Source of the DNA: Byssothecium circinans
Taxonomy: Eukaryota > Ascomycota > Dothideomycetes > Pleosporales > Massarinaceae
Direction of reading: 5' to 3'
Assembly (NCBI GenBank): GCA_010015675.1
Contig: ML976990.1
Coordinates: forward strand, 262,375-326,374
DNA: 64,000 nt
The notes beneath the pieces are model-generated. The model saw only the letters and a list, made by a program, of their open reading frames with translations, was not told where the DNA came from and did no database searches. The translations under genes and the position numbers were made by a program. Positions 1 through 11,330 of this stretch are shown here, piece after piece (position 1 is the stretch's first letter; every line of letters starts with the position of its first letter).

Positions 1-194
1 ACCTTCAAAAACAACCCTGGGCACCGGTATGATCTAAGATGCTTATTTGCATCCTCCCCCAATCACTGCTGTTCGCATAGCAGGCTCATGCATATTGAAG
101 CATGGGGTTTCAGCTCCCGGGGAGATGCAATAAATCTATATAATCTGGAGTGTGGTACCTCAGCATCTCGGAACGATCACTGCCGACCCCAAAG

Positions 195-2255
195 ATGTCA
201 CGTGTTATTTTAGTAGGCATTTCTTTGGGACTCGCCGTGCTTACAGAATCTAGGGCTTTCTCTTCTCGGGCTGTCGCTAATGTGTCGAATGCGGAAACGT
301 CCTTGACGCTTATCTATCAAAACAATCTCAACGCATCCGACGACGAGAACCATGTCGGCGCCATTATACTGGATGCAGTTCCTCAAGCCAGCGCTGCTTC
401 TGCTTGCGCTTCCCTGAACGAAAAGCTTCTTCCCAAGTCCACGCTACTGGAACACAAATCGGACTTCCTGCCTGCGCTTGCATATCAGGTCTACGCGAAA
501 TATTTCAACACAGGAGGTAGCTTCTACATTGAGAATGGCACGGTCACTGTGGATGGACAGTTCAACTTCGCCGAAGTGTCAGCTCAACGGCTCCCCGTTT
601 TGTGCACCCAATCTGCGAATAATGGCGCATCGAGTGCTGGCCCTGTCAGCGGGAGCCAACTCACTGTAGCAGCGGGCGGCAACACTTTCATTGGTTATCG
701 AAACCAGAAGTCTTTCAGGTTCCTAGGGATACCGTATGCCGACACGCCCCAACGCTGGAAGTACTCTTCGATATACTCGAAGCGCGGCGAGACAATCCAG
801 GCTACCTCTTACGGATCACAATGCCCTCAATTCGGCACTGGAAGCGAAGACTGTTTGTTCTTGAATATCCAGACTCCCTACATTCCCAAAGCTGGGTCAA
901 AGAAGAGTCTCCGTCCCGTAATGTTCTGGGTCCATGGAGGTGCCTTTATCGCTGGTAGTGGTGCGGACCCATTATCGGATGGTGGGAATCTGGCAAGCAA
1001 AGAAGACATTGTCGTTGTATCGATCAATTACCGACTTTCTACGCTTGGTTTCCTCGCTGTACCTGGCACCGATATCCTTGGGAACTTTGCGATTGCCGAT
1101 CAAATCGTGGCTTTGGACTGGGTGGTAGCCAACATTGCTTCCTTCGGTGGGGACCCGAAGCAAATCACGATCGGTGGAGAATCAGCCGGAGCCGCCAGCG
1201 TGAGGACTCTCCTAGGCTCACCTGAGGCAATTGGAAAGTACCAAGGTGCATTCGCAATGTCCAACCTTGGTGGTGGTGTTACGCTCGGACTCAATGGCGA
1301 CTACGGCACGACCTACTCAACGTACTACACCGTCAATCAATCCTATGCAGTTGCGGGCGAGCAGATCTTCGATGATGCGAACTGCACAGGAGGCGATCTC
1401 GCCACCCAGGTATCTTGCCTCGAGAAAGTCCCTGCTCTACAACTCGTCTCGTACCCCACTGTCGCTCGCTACGTCGTCCGAGACGGCAAATACGTTGATA
1501 CCTCGAACCTCATCCTCTCGACTCGAAACGACAGCACAGCACACATCCCCGTAATCTTCGGCATAACGCGCAACGACGGCGCTTCCTTCTCAATCTACCC
1601 GCAAACGCCAATATCAAACCACTCCCAAGGTCTCCAAGTCGCTCTGGGCATCAACTCCACATGGGCACAGAGGGTCATCGACTCCAAGCTCTTCCCCTTC
1701 TACGACACCGGAAATCTGACGCTGGACTCTTTCAACGTATCCCAACGCATCGCAACAGACAAGACCTTCCGCTGTGTCGACCAAGCAACCGTCTACGCAG
1801 GGAGCTCAACCGGCGCCTTTAAAAAAGCATACTATTACCAATTTGAACGCACAATGGACGGCTTCGACCCCAACAACCTCGGCGGTCCCGCAAATGACGA
1901 TCCGAAGAATCCGTATTTCCGCCTCCACGCCGGCGATATACCGTGGGTGTTTGGCACGTTGCCCCGGATCAGAGAGCCGGCGGATTTGTACGCTGTTCAA
2001 TTGATATCGAGCTATTTTGCGAGTTTTGTGAAGAGTGGGGATCCGAATCCGGATCTCAAGTACTTGAAGGTGAGGGGGTATGAGAGAGTTGCTGAGGCAG
2101 TGCGGGGGACGGGGAGTTGGGGGGAGGTTAGGGCTAAGAGGGATGGGGAGGTGAGGCTTTTGGATTGGCCCGGGAAGAGGGATAAGTTTGTGGATGTTGA
2201 GCAGTGTGAGTGGCTGGGGTATGGGCTGGATTACTATCTGAAGGGAGGCATTTGA
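195..2255 (+). CDS. secreted type B carboxylesterase / lipase-like alpha/beta hydrolase
   Basis: A 686-residue single-exon protein of the carboxylesterase type B family, which hydrolyses ester bonds. Seen in the sequence: a hydrophobic N-terminus (about residues 4-18) fitting a signal peptide; the family signature EDCLFLN; an oxyanion motif HGGAF; the nucleophile elbow GGESAGA with Ser330; and a candidate catalytic His578 in LHAGDIPWVFG. The usual acidic residue is probably the Asp of RNDGASF. About 150 residues precede the esterase domain and resemble nothing I recognise. The open frame extends upstream only to a GTG at 150, so the ATG at 195 is the start. The last 70 codons are noticeably richer in G than the rest. 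The substrate cannot be told from sequence. Confidence 0.9.
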   Translation: MSRVILVGISLGLAVLTESRAFSSRAVANVSNAETSLTLIYQNNLNASDDENHVGAIILDAVPQASAASACASLNEKLLPKSTLLEHKSDFLPALAYQVYAKYFNTGGSFYIENGTVTVDGQFNFAEVSAQRLPVLCTQSANNGASSAGPVSGSQLTVAAGGNTFIGYRNQKSFRFLGIPYADTPQRWKYSSIYSKRGETIQATSYGSQCPQFGTGSEDCLFLNIQTPYIPKAGSKKSLRPVMFWVHGGAFIAGSGADPLSDGGNLASKEDIVVVSINYRLSTLGFLAVPGTDILGNFAIADQIVALDWVVANIASFGGDPKQITIGGESAGAASVRTLLGSPEAIGKYQGAFAMSNLGGGVTLGLNGDYGTTYSTYYTVNQSYAVAGEQIFDDANCTGGDLATQVSCLEKVPALQLVSYPTVARYVVRDGKYVDTSNLILSTRNDSTAHIPVIFGITRNDGASFSIYPQTPISNHSQGLQVALGINSTWAQRVIDSKLFPFYDTGNLTLDSFNVSQRIATDKTFRCVDQATVYAGSSTGAFKKAYYYQFERTMDGFDPNNLGGPANDDPKNPYFRLHAGDIPWVFGTLPRIREPADLYAVQLISSYFASFVKSGDPNPDLKYLKVRGYERVAEAVRGTGSWGEVRAKRDGEVRLLDWPGKRDKFVDVEQCEWLGYGLDYYLKGGI

Positions 2256-3712
2256 GAAGAGTTTTTTGCCGGCACAGAAGGAATGAGTTACAGTGTGAAA
2301 TATTATGCGGCAAGCTAGCTTTATTGAAGCGTAAACTATAATTTATACGATCATTGCCCATAAGCTGGCACTGCTTTCACTCTCAAGCACTACGGAAGAC
2401 TTTCTAAGATCACGTCACTCCCTCACATGCTCGAGGAAAGAGTTGGATTGATCCAATGTACATTTCGAACACCAGTTGACTAGCTCCAGCCCTACTAACG
2501 TGCTCTTCTAAATCATGCATGTACCAACTGGCAACCGCCAAAACAATGTCCAAGATTGCAAAACTATGCAATACCCAGCCTTTCATGCCTTATACGGCAA
2601 CGGCGCCTCTCCTATTGGTCAATATCACGTCCGGTAAGATCTCCCCGACCCTCTCAAAAAAGTCCTCGACATCTTCCCCCACCCTCCAGCTTCTCCATCT
2701 CCCTTCTTAGCACCTCCTCCCTCTACTCCCTCTGGCTCTTCATCTTACGCTTCTCGTTCCTTGCACTCCAAACTCAGCTTCAACCACGCCGACTCTACCC
2801 CCGAGGCCTGAGAAGTTGCCGGTGTCCCGCGAAGTGCAGCGAGATAGCGAGCGTACAGGGAGAAGATGCGACTGTGAGTGTTTGTCTTGTCAGTGAGGGC
2901 GGGGGCTGGGGCTGGGGTCGGTATTTTGGTAGGCGCTGAGGTTTGGTAGGCGCCGGTGGCTGGGAGATTGGAAAGGATCCCGGCGCACGATACCGAGAGT
3001 GGCGTTGGCATGGGTGTTGGTGGAACCACTCGCTTCACTGGTGGCGTAGCCGGTGACTGCGCTGAGGAGTTGCTGGGAAAAGAGTCTGCGAGGATGTATC
3101 CCGGCATCTTGGACTTCTTGTGGGGTTGAGATGGCGATAAGTGGATCTGCTTTCTGTGAGTCGCCTTGGAAGGGGTTCAAAGTAGCTGGCCGAGATTTTG
3201 GCTACGAGGTCGCTGTTTGCTGATTCCAGGGCTGAACAAGTTCAGAGTGAGTCGATGTAGTGCTTTCACCGCGTGATAGGAAGTGCGGGTTGAAATGCAT
3301 ACAGGCACGAGCACAGTGAAACTGTTCACATGAAGTGAGGTGTATGTTGTGACAGTGAAAGAATTCAGAATTAGTGATCATGTGCACATGTGGGCGAGAT
3401 GCATGTCGGTTGCGAAAAACACTTGGACACATTCTTTGTGATGCAGGTACGTATTAATTATCGATGAACATGTCTGCACTCTAACGTCAGCACAACTCGA
3501 GAAGCCCGAGATGTCACGAGCAAATGGAAGCTTACCTCGAAAACAAGCAAATAGCTAGAAGTAGAAATAGATTAGATAATTAAGCAGATTTGTATAGCAC
3601 CTGCACGCACCCATCCTGTATCTCTTGATATGTTACCTCATTGGAACAGACCATACCAACTTGAACGCTAGCAAAAGCAACAAGCGATGTACGCACCGTA
3701 TTTCATTCTTTA
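2256..3712. other. intergenic, one weak ORF
   Basis: A 1.46 kb spacer between the esterase and the convergent TLC gene. The only thing of note is an ATG-started 120-codon open frame on the minus strand (3107 down to 2745), rich in Pro, Thr and Ala with a good start context. It has no recognised domain and the two other minus frames are also open nearby, so I do not call it a gene. AT-rich 3' flank at 3540-3600. Confidence 0.5.
2745..3107 (-). CDS. weak candidate: Pro/Ala/Thr-rich small ORF
   Basis: A 120-residue open frame beginning MPGYILADSF and ending in a short charged tail. It starts at a true ATG in a good context (AAG before ATG). The composition is dominated by Pro, Ala, Thr and Ser, and there is no recognisable domain, signal peptide or membrane segment. 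Overlapping open frames in the other phases suggest that this may simply be GC-rich sequence. Listed only so that the spacer is not treated as empty. Confidence 0.15.
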   Translation of the reverse strand: MPGYILADSFPSNSSAQSPATPPVKRVVPPTPMPTPLSVSCAGILSNLPATGAYQTSAPTKIPTPAPAPALTDKTNTHSRIFSLYARYLAALRGTPATSQASGVESAWLKLSLECKEREA

Positions 3713-4975
3713 CTAAGCCGCCCTGGCAGTGCCGATAGTCTTCTCCACCCCTCTTCGCTTGATCTCCGTCCGTTCGACCTCTAAATGCTTGCCTGTGCCC
3801 CCGATCTTGACCGCACTGATGTAATCGCCTTGCTTCCCCGAGTTAGCATATGGTGTGGTAGGTAGACTAGGAGGCGGCGTGTTCACCGCAGTGCCCTCAA
3901 CGAGCACTTTCTCCTTCTCCTTTTCCACAGCATTGAGCTTCTTCTCTTCAGGCTTTCGAGTACCGAACGGTGGGTCGAAGCGCTTGCGAATCGTCTCGAT
4001 CATCTTGCCGAACCAAAACCAGTTCAGACCGTTGAGCGTGAAGTTGCTCGCGAGGTAGCATCCAGCGAGCCACACCGGGACCGTACGGCCACCTGCGAAC
4101 TGCATGATATCGCTCGTGGGAATCAAGCTGGAGTCTACGTGTGTGCCGTTGCTGAGCTTGCCGAGCTCGGGGTCGGTGTATGTGAGGGTCGAGTCGCCCG
4201 CAGTAATAGCGCGGTAGACATCGTAGAATACGCGGGTGGATTGATAGGAGCCCCAGCCTAGACGGCACCCGGCGAAGGTGCAGAGCAGGAGGATGCCGTT
4301 GTAGAGTTGGATCTTCGAGCCGGTCAGGTTGAGCTTGTCACAGAACCAGTGGATATTGAGGAAGGGCGAGGAGAGCTCATAGAGAATGAAAGTTGGGGCA
4401 TAGAAGTTGACGAAAGGGCGCTGTCGTTGCTGTTAGTCGTTTCCATCCGATCCCGTGCTGTACATTGTTGTCTGAGCTATTGGGGAACTCACAAATCCTA
4501 ATGCGAATACGAACAAAGCAGACACTGCATGGGCCAGCATACCCAACCCAAACACGCTCAGATGCTGCAGCGTGATGGCCAAATCCCACAAAAAGTATCC
4601 TCCCGCAAAGGCCTGGATCAGCCCTCCAGCCCCTGTGTACCCGTGCACCCTTGCACTCCAATTCATGTCCTTCCTCTCCTCGTCTTTCCACATAACCCAC
4701 AGCGCCAACGCGCATACCAGCGTACTCTGCGCAAAGGAAACAATGTGCACATTCCAGCTCAGCCGTGTCCGCGCATTGAAGTTGGAGTATGTGCGGGGAA
4801 TCAGGAGGTTTGATATCCACGGTGCGAAGTACTGGTAGATGGCAGAGTACAGGCAGAAGGCGAAGGCGACTTCGTGGATATGTAGTGGAAGCGTCTTGAG
4901 GGAGAGGTAGTCGGCGACGGGCCGCACGTACTGCAGCAGCCGCTCAGGAGGCGCTATCGGGAAGGGATCGTGCAT
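3713..4975 (-). CDS. TLC-domain multi-span membrane protein (TLCD4/TMEM56-like)
   Basis: Two exons, complement(3713..4420, 4493..4975), 396 residues; the 72 bp intron (GTGAGT..CAG) restores a continuous TLC domain. TLC (TRAM-LAG1-CLN8) proteins are ER or Golgi membrane proteins linked to lipid synthesis, transport or sensing. Several hydrophobic spans are visible from about residue 30 to 320, with the conserved-looking NIHWFCDKL segment in the second exon. It lacks the double-His motif of ceramide synthases, so TLCD/TMEM56-like is a better fit than LAG1. The C-terminal 75 residues are Lys/Glu/Thr-rich and probably cytosolic. The frame continues upstream to a TTG at 5071, but the first ATG is at 4975. 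Confidence 0.85.
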
Positions 4976-5686
4976 GGCGTAGAGATGTTGTTGCAGGGTG
5001 CGGCGCTGTGTGGGATCGCAGGAGACAGTCACTCGCACACAAAGCGAAGGTAGACGTCGCAGCAGAATCAAAACCTCGGCGGCAACGGGGGCAGGGTGAA
5101 TATATAGGCGTCTAGCAGCGTGAGGCGCGAAAGGCAGGCAGACGGAGGTTAGGGTCAGCTCCGCAGCGCCCAGCGTGGTGTCTTGTGCTCCACCGAGGCA
5201 CCACCGTTATTGGCGGAAGCGGCCTGACAAAGGTTCGGTCCAACAAGCCCTCGAGGTCATGCTGCGCCTTTGAGACACATATCACAATGTACTCAACTTG
5301 CACAGCTCAGGTGCATGCGAATAATGGACGTGTACTCAGGTTGCATGGTCATATTTTGCGAGCATGGGACGTCATGTCTGACAGCAGCTTGGAAGATATC
5401 GACACGCCTGCATTGCACCGCCACAGATATGAGGCGTCGTACGAGTGCTGAGGTGTGTCCAACTCACTTTTTACTATTACTAGCTAGAGTTTGATGTACC
5501 GAGCGAGCCGGCCTCATGCTGTATAAAGATAGGTGGTAGGTTTAAGTCGCATGCTTCCATCGGTGCACACAGCCTCCTATCCTACGTCGAATAAATACTT
5601 GAAGCACAAAGATCTACAATAGTCCTATATAGAGTATAAATAGAAAGAACATCGGGGTATCATAAGGAATGAGAAGGTAAATGACA
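4976..5686. other. intergenic
   Basis: Spacer of 0.7 kb holding the promoter side of the TLC gene and the 3' side of the next minus-strand gene. Short open frames on both strands have no coding character. The stretch 5530-5690 is AT-rich, as expected for a 3' flank. Nothing else seen. Confidence 0.6.
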
Positions 5687-7271
5687 TCATTGTATGTTAG
5701 GGTCGCTAAGGTCGACGTAGCGATTGAAATAGCAGTTCCTGCACATGTCGTCCCGAAGGCGCTCCGCATACGCTTCGAGGAAAAGAGCCCCAACGTACGA
5801 GGTCCTTTCGATTCGATCCAAGAGAGAGTAGAAGTCCTGCAGTGTCTTGTAGCTGACGATGCATCTGTCTTTGCCAAGGAAGGGCAGTGGTTCCGTGGGT
5901 TTCATCGTAGCCGCTGGATCCGGAGCACTGGTAGGTGGAGATTTCATGATGTTCTTTTGAGGTGTAAACTCTCTCTTTACACCTGCTTCTTTGAACACAG
6001 ATGACAACGGCGTGGGAATTCCAAAAACTGGGCGGCGAGATGGCTTCTTCGACGCGCGGTCAGGTGACACCGTGAGATCTATTGACTCGATTTCGGGTGT
6101 CTTTGGACGGGAGCGATTGCCGGCATCAGGTTGAAGTGGTTTCCTTGGGCTTGGTCTCGGGTTTGAAGAGCCAGGTGTTGTTTTTGATATTTCTTCCACC
6201 CTGAACATCTTCTCCACGTCCTTTTGAACGCCGATCCAAAGACGGAAGGTTACCTCTGTGATATTTTCGGAAGTGAAGATGAACTTTAGTGCCTGATTCA
6301 TCTCATACGCATTCTGGTAAGGGTGAAACTTGTTCTTCTGACTGAGCTTCCCCCCGGGCTTTGGCTCAGGATCTTCCATGAACCTGAAATCGCAGAATAC
6401 GTCAGCAAGGCTCACCTCAGGGGGACTTTGAATGCTCCTGATGGGTTGATCACGGTGAAATTCGCGGGGGCACAGGGCACAGGGAAACGTACGGATCCAA
6501 AATACCAAGCTCATAGTTGACCGCCCAATTCAGCTCCTCATTCCTTTCCTTCTCAGGTAGTGGAACGACCTCAAACTCCCAAGACAGTCGTTCAGCCACA
6601 AGGAAGATCTTCCGAATGTGGGGCGTAGTCTTGCGCTCGCATTTACAAACGGGACAGCGGAACGGCAATGACGGCTGAACATTATCCCGATGGTGAAGCT
6701 TGTGCCATGAGTCGTACGGCAGCAGACCTAGGGGATATGGCACCCAGTGAAAGTCTTGACAGAGTTTGCTATCCGGGTGTGGTCCGTGTCGGATTTGGGG
6801 GGTGTACACCGGTATTGCAACCTGAGGTGCAGGTGGTTGAGCAACAAAGCCAGTATGCTGTTGGGTGGGCCTATAGGGGCTCGAATAATTCTGAGGTCTG
6901 CTAGAAGAGCTATAGCTGGACGTTCTCTGAGAAATAGACGCGTTCCGCCCGATGTTGAGACCTTGGTTGGCAGCGTAATAGGGTGGACGGTTACTTTCTT
7001 TCAACCGCTCCTCGTCGAGTTGCTCGTATGTCATTACACGCTCTTTTGGCTTAGGAATTCGGGTGATCGCATCATTGAGATGTTTTGTTTGCTCTCCCTG
7101 TTCCCGCTCATGAATGTTTTGGAGCCGTCCCAGTGTCTCTGGATTGCGTTCTTGAGATACCCTAGTGCGAGAATATGGTAGTGAACTGGAACTGGGCACC
7201 CTGGAAACTTTCGATGGCCTGTGGTCTCTCCACGAAGGATCGGCAGGTCGTTTCCTGAAGTTGGAGACCAT
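5687..7271 (-). CDS. unrecognised fungal protein with a CxxC motif pair
   Basis: Two exons, complement(5687..6383, 6493..7271), 491 residues. The 109 bp intron has a GTACGT donor and TTTCAG acceptor and joins GILDP to FMEDPEPKPGG in frame. The first 150 residues are polar and low-complexity (Ser, Arg, Pro, Gln). A compact central part (about 165-330) contains CPVCKCERKTTPH, possibly half of a zinc site, then alternating charged and hydrophobic segments that look folded. A basic, Pro-rich linker follows, with the acidic motif IESIDLTVS, which resembles a SUMO-interacting motif. The C-terminal 80 residues look helical and include CRNCYFNRYVD. I do not recognise the family. It shares a 284 bp head-to-head promoter with the seryl-tRNA synthetase. 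Confidence 0.8.
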
Positions 7272-7555
7272 TGCGTGCTACAGTCCTCCACGAGTAGTTA
7301 CAGGGAAAGATTGACATAAAGCGATAGCGTTCGGGAGGAGGATGCTGTCAGTTTGAGGGGTGGACGAAGAAAGACCTTGTCGGAGTGAATGGTGACGCGA
7401 CGACGCGTCAAAGTGAAAGACAGGGATCTGACATTTGAAGCTTCGGTCATAGCTTCAAAAAGCTCCGAGAGCTGACTCCACCTTTGACCTTTCCACTTCG
7501 CCCGAGTGATCCCAACAGACCTTTGATGGTGTGAGGATACACAATTGGGCCTATC
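7272..7555. promoter_or_regulatory. bidirectional promoter with an MCB-like ACGCGT site
   Basis: A 284 bp interval separates two divergent start codons, so both promoters must lie here. It contains GACGCG immediately followed by an ACGCGT hexamer at 7403-7408, the core recognised by MBF-type (Mbp1/Swi6) factors in yeasts. There is no clear TATA box, as is common for housekeeping genes. The link to cell-cycle control is inference from one motif. Confidence 0.4.
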
Positions 7556-9097
7556 ATGCAGCCGTTAAGATGGACCTGCTCTGCATGCCGGACGCGTGCG
7601 CTTCTAAAGAACCAAGCAGGAGCACGACTACAACGGATCCGACGCAACTATACCCGGCCTGCGTTCGCACCCAAACCCTTACTTGATATCAAGCACATTC
7701 GACAGAACCCGGGGCTCTACGAACAGAACAGCATCGATCGAAATTATGCCGCACACAGCAAGTCCTCATGGCGCATCATCGAGCTACACGAGCAGTGGCT
7801 TGCGCTGCAGCAGAATGCTCGACATCTGCGAGAACGAAACAATCAGCTTCGCGGGAAGCTTGCGAAAGCTAGCTCAAAGTCCGATGTAGAAGCGAGTGGA
7901 CAAGATAGGGCTGCCATGATAGATGAGGCGAAGGCGTTGAAGGCGGAAATTGGCATTATTGAAGAGAAGGAAGCCGCATTGCAGGATGAGATGGATACTC
8001 TTGCCCAGGACTTGCCGAACTTGAGCAGTACGCACACACCGGTCGGAGCGGACTTTGAGGTTGTAGAATACATCAACGAGCATCCTGAAGCCGAGCCCTC
8101 GCAATCCGACCGAGTTTGGAGGTCGCATATACACATTGGATCAGAGCTTGGGTTGTTGGATTTTGCAGGTGCGGCACAAACATCGGGCTGGGGATGGTAC
8201 TTTCTTTTGGGAGAGGCGGCCATGATGGAGCAAGCGTTGGTACAATATGCTCTCAGCGTGGCAAGGAAGAAGGGCTGGAAGGTGGTTTCACCGCCGTCTT
8301 TGGTATACTCACACATCGCATCGGCCTGTGGGTTCCAGCCACGAGACCAGAATGGGGAGCAACAGGTTTATGCTATTGAGCAGGCGGAGAAGGACAAGGC
8401 GAAACCACAACTGGCACTTGCTGGGACTGCAGAGATACCGCTGGCAGGAATGAAGGCGAATAAAACTTTTGAGGAGACAGAGTTGCCATTGAAGACTATA
8501 GGAGTGTCAAGATGCTACCGCGCCGAGGCTGGAGCCCGAGGGATTGACACCAAAGGACTGTATCGCGTGCATGAGTTTACCAAGGTGGAGATGTTCGCCT
8601 GGACACTGCCGGACAACATCGCTCAAGAGCACTTCACCACTCCGACCGGGTCGAGCTCAGAAGCCATATTTGACGAGATGTTGGCGATACAAAAGGAAAT
8701 ATTACAATCGCTTGGCCTACATTGCCGGGTTCTTGAGATGCCCACCACAGATCTAGGAGCGAGTGCCACAAGGAAACGAGATATCGAGGCATTCTTCCCA
8801 TCCCGACGAGAGAAGGAGGAAGGATGGGGGGAGGTCACGTCTACCTCTATCTGCACCGATTATCAAAGCCGACGTCTGCACACTCGGGTGCGGCTAGGAA
8901 AGGCGGGAGGGAGGTTGGAGTTCCCATACACGCTGAACGGGACGGCCCTGGCTGCTCCTCGCGTCATTGCGGCCATTCTCGAGAACCATTGGAACGAGCG
9001 AGACTATTCGGTCACAATACCGGAGGTGTTGCGGCCGTTTATGGGAGGTCTTGAAAAGATTCAGGGTCACAAACTGCATGGGACTGGGAGCTATTAA
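7556..9097 (+). CDS. seryl-tRNA synthetase, mitochondrial (class II)
   Basis: A 513-residue single-exon seryl-tRNA synthetase that charges tRNA-Ser with serine. The first 40 residues are rich in Arg and free of acidic residues, as expected of a mitochondrial targeting sequence, which fits the organellar enzyme (yeast DIA4) rather than the cytosolic one. After it comes the helical-hairpin arm (about residues 75-145, charged coiled coil), then the class II core with motif 2 in YRAEAGARGIDTKGLYRVHE and motif 3 in YTLNGTALAAPRVIAAILEN. Length is normal for the family. It is divergent to the neighbour on the minus strand. Confidence 0.93.
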   Translation: MQPLRWTCSACRTRALLKNQAGARLQRIRRNYTRPAFAPKPLLDIKHIRQNPGLYEQNSIDRNYAAHSKSSWRIIELHEQWLALQQNARHLRERNNQLRGKLAKASSKSDVEASGQDRAAMIDEAKALKAEIGIIEEKEAALQDEMDTLAQDLPNLSSTHTPVGADFEVVEYINEHPEAEPSQSDRVWRSHIHIGSELGLLDFAGAAQTSGWGWYFLLGEAAMMEQALVQYALSVARKKGWKVVSPPSLVYSHIASACGFQPRDQNGEQQVYAIEQAEKDKAKPQLALAGTAEIPLAGMKANKTFEETELPLKTIGVSRCYRAEAGARGIDTKGLYRVHEFTKVEMFAWTLPDNIAQEHFTTPTGSSSEAIFDEMLAIQKEILQSLGLHCRVLEMPTTDLGASATRKRDIEAFFPSRREKEEGWGEVTSTSICTDYQSRRLHTRVRLGKAGGRLEFPYTLNGTALAAPRVIAAILENHWNERDYSVTIPEVLRPFMGGLEKIQGHKLHGTGSY

Positions 9098-9811
9098 AAG
9101 TTGGATGTGTCCATAGTTATGTTTCATACTCTGTATCTTGACTCGATGGGTCGTTGTAAATATGTTTCCGTCTGCTTCACGTATGAAGACAATCGTGCCT
9201 CTTCTCTGGCCGGCAGACCTCAACACCACAGCTGCACATGCAAGTATCACCAGACCCAGCACCAATCGCTGTGTGGCCATGCCTCAGTCGCCTTCGAGGC
9301 TGACTCGTCGCTTGGCTCGGATATCGCCGGCCATTGGATCGTGTTGTTTCAAGCCCTGCAGAGAGCGGCATCCAGGCATCCCCACTCAGCAAGCTTCATG
9401 CGGGCAACGCGCCCATCCCTGAGAGCACTCGCCACAGCCACTGCTCTCTTCTCCCCAGAGTCTGTTGAAACGTCGCCCACACCTGCTCGAGACGGCGAAC
9501 AGTGAAGACGACCCGTTGCAAGTCAAAAAATCACGACACGATAGCGATTAGAGTCAACCGAGGCGGGGTGAGACGGCGGGCACTCCCAGCCTCCGTGCCC
9601 TCACCATCCCGACTGCTGCATCTCGACCTGCATTGCGCGGGAACAACAACGCAGCCACGCTCTTTTCAACGCGCCCTCGCTGTGCGGCCCTCCTCCAGCC
9701 ATTCACAATTCGTCGCAAACCATCTCAGTGCGCTTTGCGGATACCGACACGCACACTGACTCCGCCCTCGTTATTACTCCTCGAAGAGCTGGAATTGAAC
9801 AATAGCTGCGC
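9098..9811. other. intergenic, probable 5' leader of the BTB gene
   Basis: Spacer of 0.7 kb. On the plus strand a frame ending at 9505 and on the minus strand an ATG at 9280 (hydrophobic start MATQRLVLGLVILACAAVVL, running into the synthetase 3' end) are open, but neither shows a domain. Pyrimidine-rich tracts at 9590-9800 suggest the promoter and leader of the downstream gene. Confidence 0.4.
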
Positions 9812-11330
9812 ATGGTTTCCTACCCCGACTCGCAAGGCGCAGAGCGCGCTCTCACCATCCGCCGCCCGCCGTCGGTCACGTCTCACTCCTCCCGCGCGTC
9901 TACTGCACGACGACACCGCCCGCACCGCTCGCATTTCGGGGGCTCGTCGTACCAGCCACAGAACGAGTTTCCCATCTTCACGCACACGGGTGATGTCGAG
10001 ATTATCATTGCGAACGGGAGGAAAGAGCAGAGATATCTCCTACACAAGCTGATTTTGGCGCAATGCTCGGGCTTCTTTGAGGCGGGATTGAGCGAAGAGT
10101 GGGCGAGCGCTGGGGAGGGGAGTTCACAGGGTGCCAGTTCGGCTGCACTTGCGAGGATACCGCCAGGGGCGCCACAGGAGAAGAAGAGATGGAAATATGA
10201 GCTGGACTGGGGGAAGGACGACGAGATACCCATGCTGATACAGAAGGTTAGTATGAGATGAAGCGGAATGTGACTGCGTGCTGACAGTAGCATAGAAGGC
10301 ACAGGCGACCTTGTTCGGAGGCGATTCAACCCCGCCTTCACAACCACCGGCTCCGCGTAACAAACCTCCGCCTCCACAAGCAGGCTTCTTCAGAAGTATG
10401 GCGAACTTCTCATCCCTCCACGTACCTGCGACGCAGAACGACCCCGATGACGACACCTTTCGCGACTACGATAACCTATTCCGTGTCTTTTACAACTACC
10501 CTCCTGCGCTAGATCCTATAAATATTGCCAATGCGTATGTGGAATGTAAATCGCTGATACAATTGGGGGACATGTACGACGCGCTGGAGGTCATTGGACC
10601 GCGGGTAGACCATCACCTCCTGCGATTTCAAGGACGGTTATGGAAGCAAATAGCCAAGTACCCACCCAGTTATCTCAAGCTCGGCTACATGGCGCGGAGT
10701 AAGGCCATCTTTTCGGAAGCAATGGTGCACGTAGTAGGGCAATGGCCACTAGGCATTAACCAGTTACGTGGGCAGGTCGCGGAATCAGTATTGGAGTTGA
10801 TCGAGGACAAGGTTGATGAGATGGATGAGCTGAAGGCCAAGATTGAGGTGAAGCTGTTCAGATTAACCCTCACGACCAGCAGAGGAGAGCGCGTGACGCC
10901 ATCGAACAATTGGCTGGAATGGATGGCGGTATCGTTATTCCGGCAGTGGTTGGCAGAAAACACAACACCACCCCCGGCACCGATTTTGAAATCTCCTCGA
11001 CAGCCGTCATCGCGAAATGGCGAGTCAGCACCGCTACCGCCTCCGCCACCCTTCAATACCGGTCGCATCTTTAGGTTGCTCGGTCAAGGCGGCTCGAGCT
11101 ATCTGGGGCACGATGAGTGCAAGCGCTTTCTCAAGCTGAGCCCGGAACACTACAACCGCGATAACCTCAAGCGCTTTGAGCGACGAATAGAGGAGGTGAA
11201 AAACAAAGCCAAAGATCTCGTCAAGCCGTTGATGAGGAACTTTCTAGAGCTTGATTTGAGAGAGGGTGGTCTGCCGTATCTGACCTGCACAAGGATAGAC
11301 GTGCAAGAGTTTCCCTGGGATGAGGTATGA
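9812..11330 (+). CDS. BTB/POZ-domain protein
   Basis: Two exons, 9812..10246 and 10296..11330, 489 residues; the 49 bp intron has GTTAGT and CATAG ends. A second in-frame acceptor nine bases further on (after 10304) would drop three residues. Residues about 50-90 look like the start of a BTB fold (DVEIIIANGRKEQRYLLHKL followed by CSGFFEAGL), interrupted by a Gly/Ser/Pro insert; the rest of the fold resumes after the intron (YDNLFRVFYNYP..NIANAYVECKSLIQLGDMYD). BTB domains mediate protein-protein contact, often as cullin-3 adaptors, but no second domain such as kelch or MATH is present. A proline-rich linker lies around residues 370-400. Specific role unknown. Confidence 0.82.

Noticed and set aside
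8894..9280. Minus-strand frame with a hydrophobic N-terminus at the synthetase 3' end
   Set aside because: Most of it overlaps the synthetase in antisense or its 3' flank, and no small-protein family fits.
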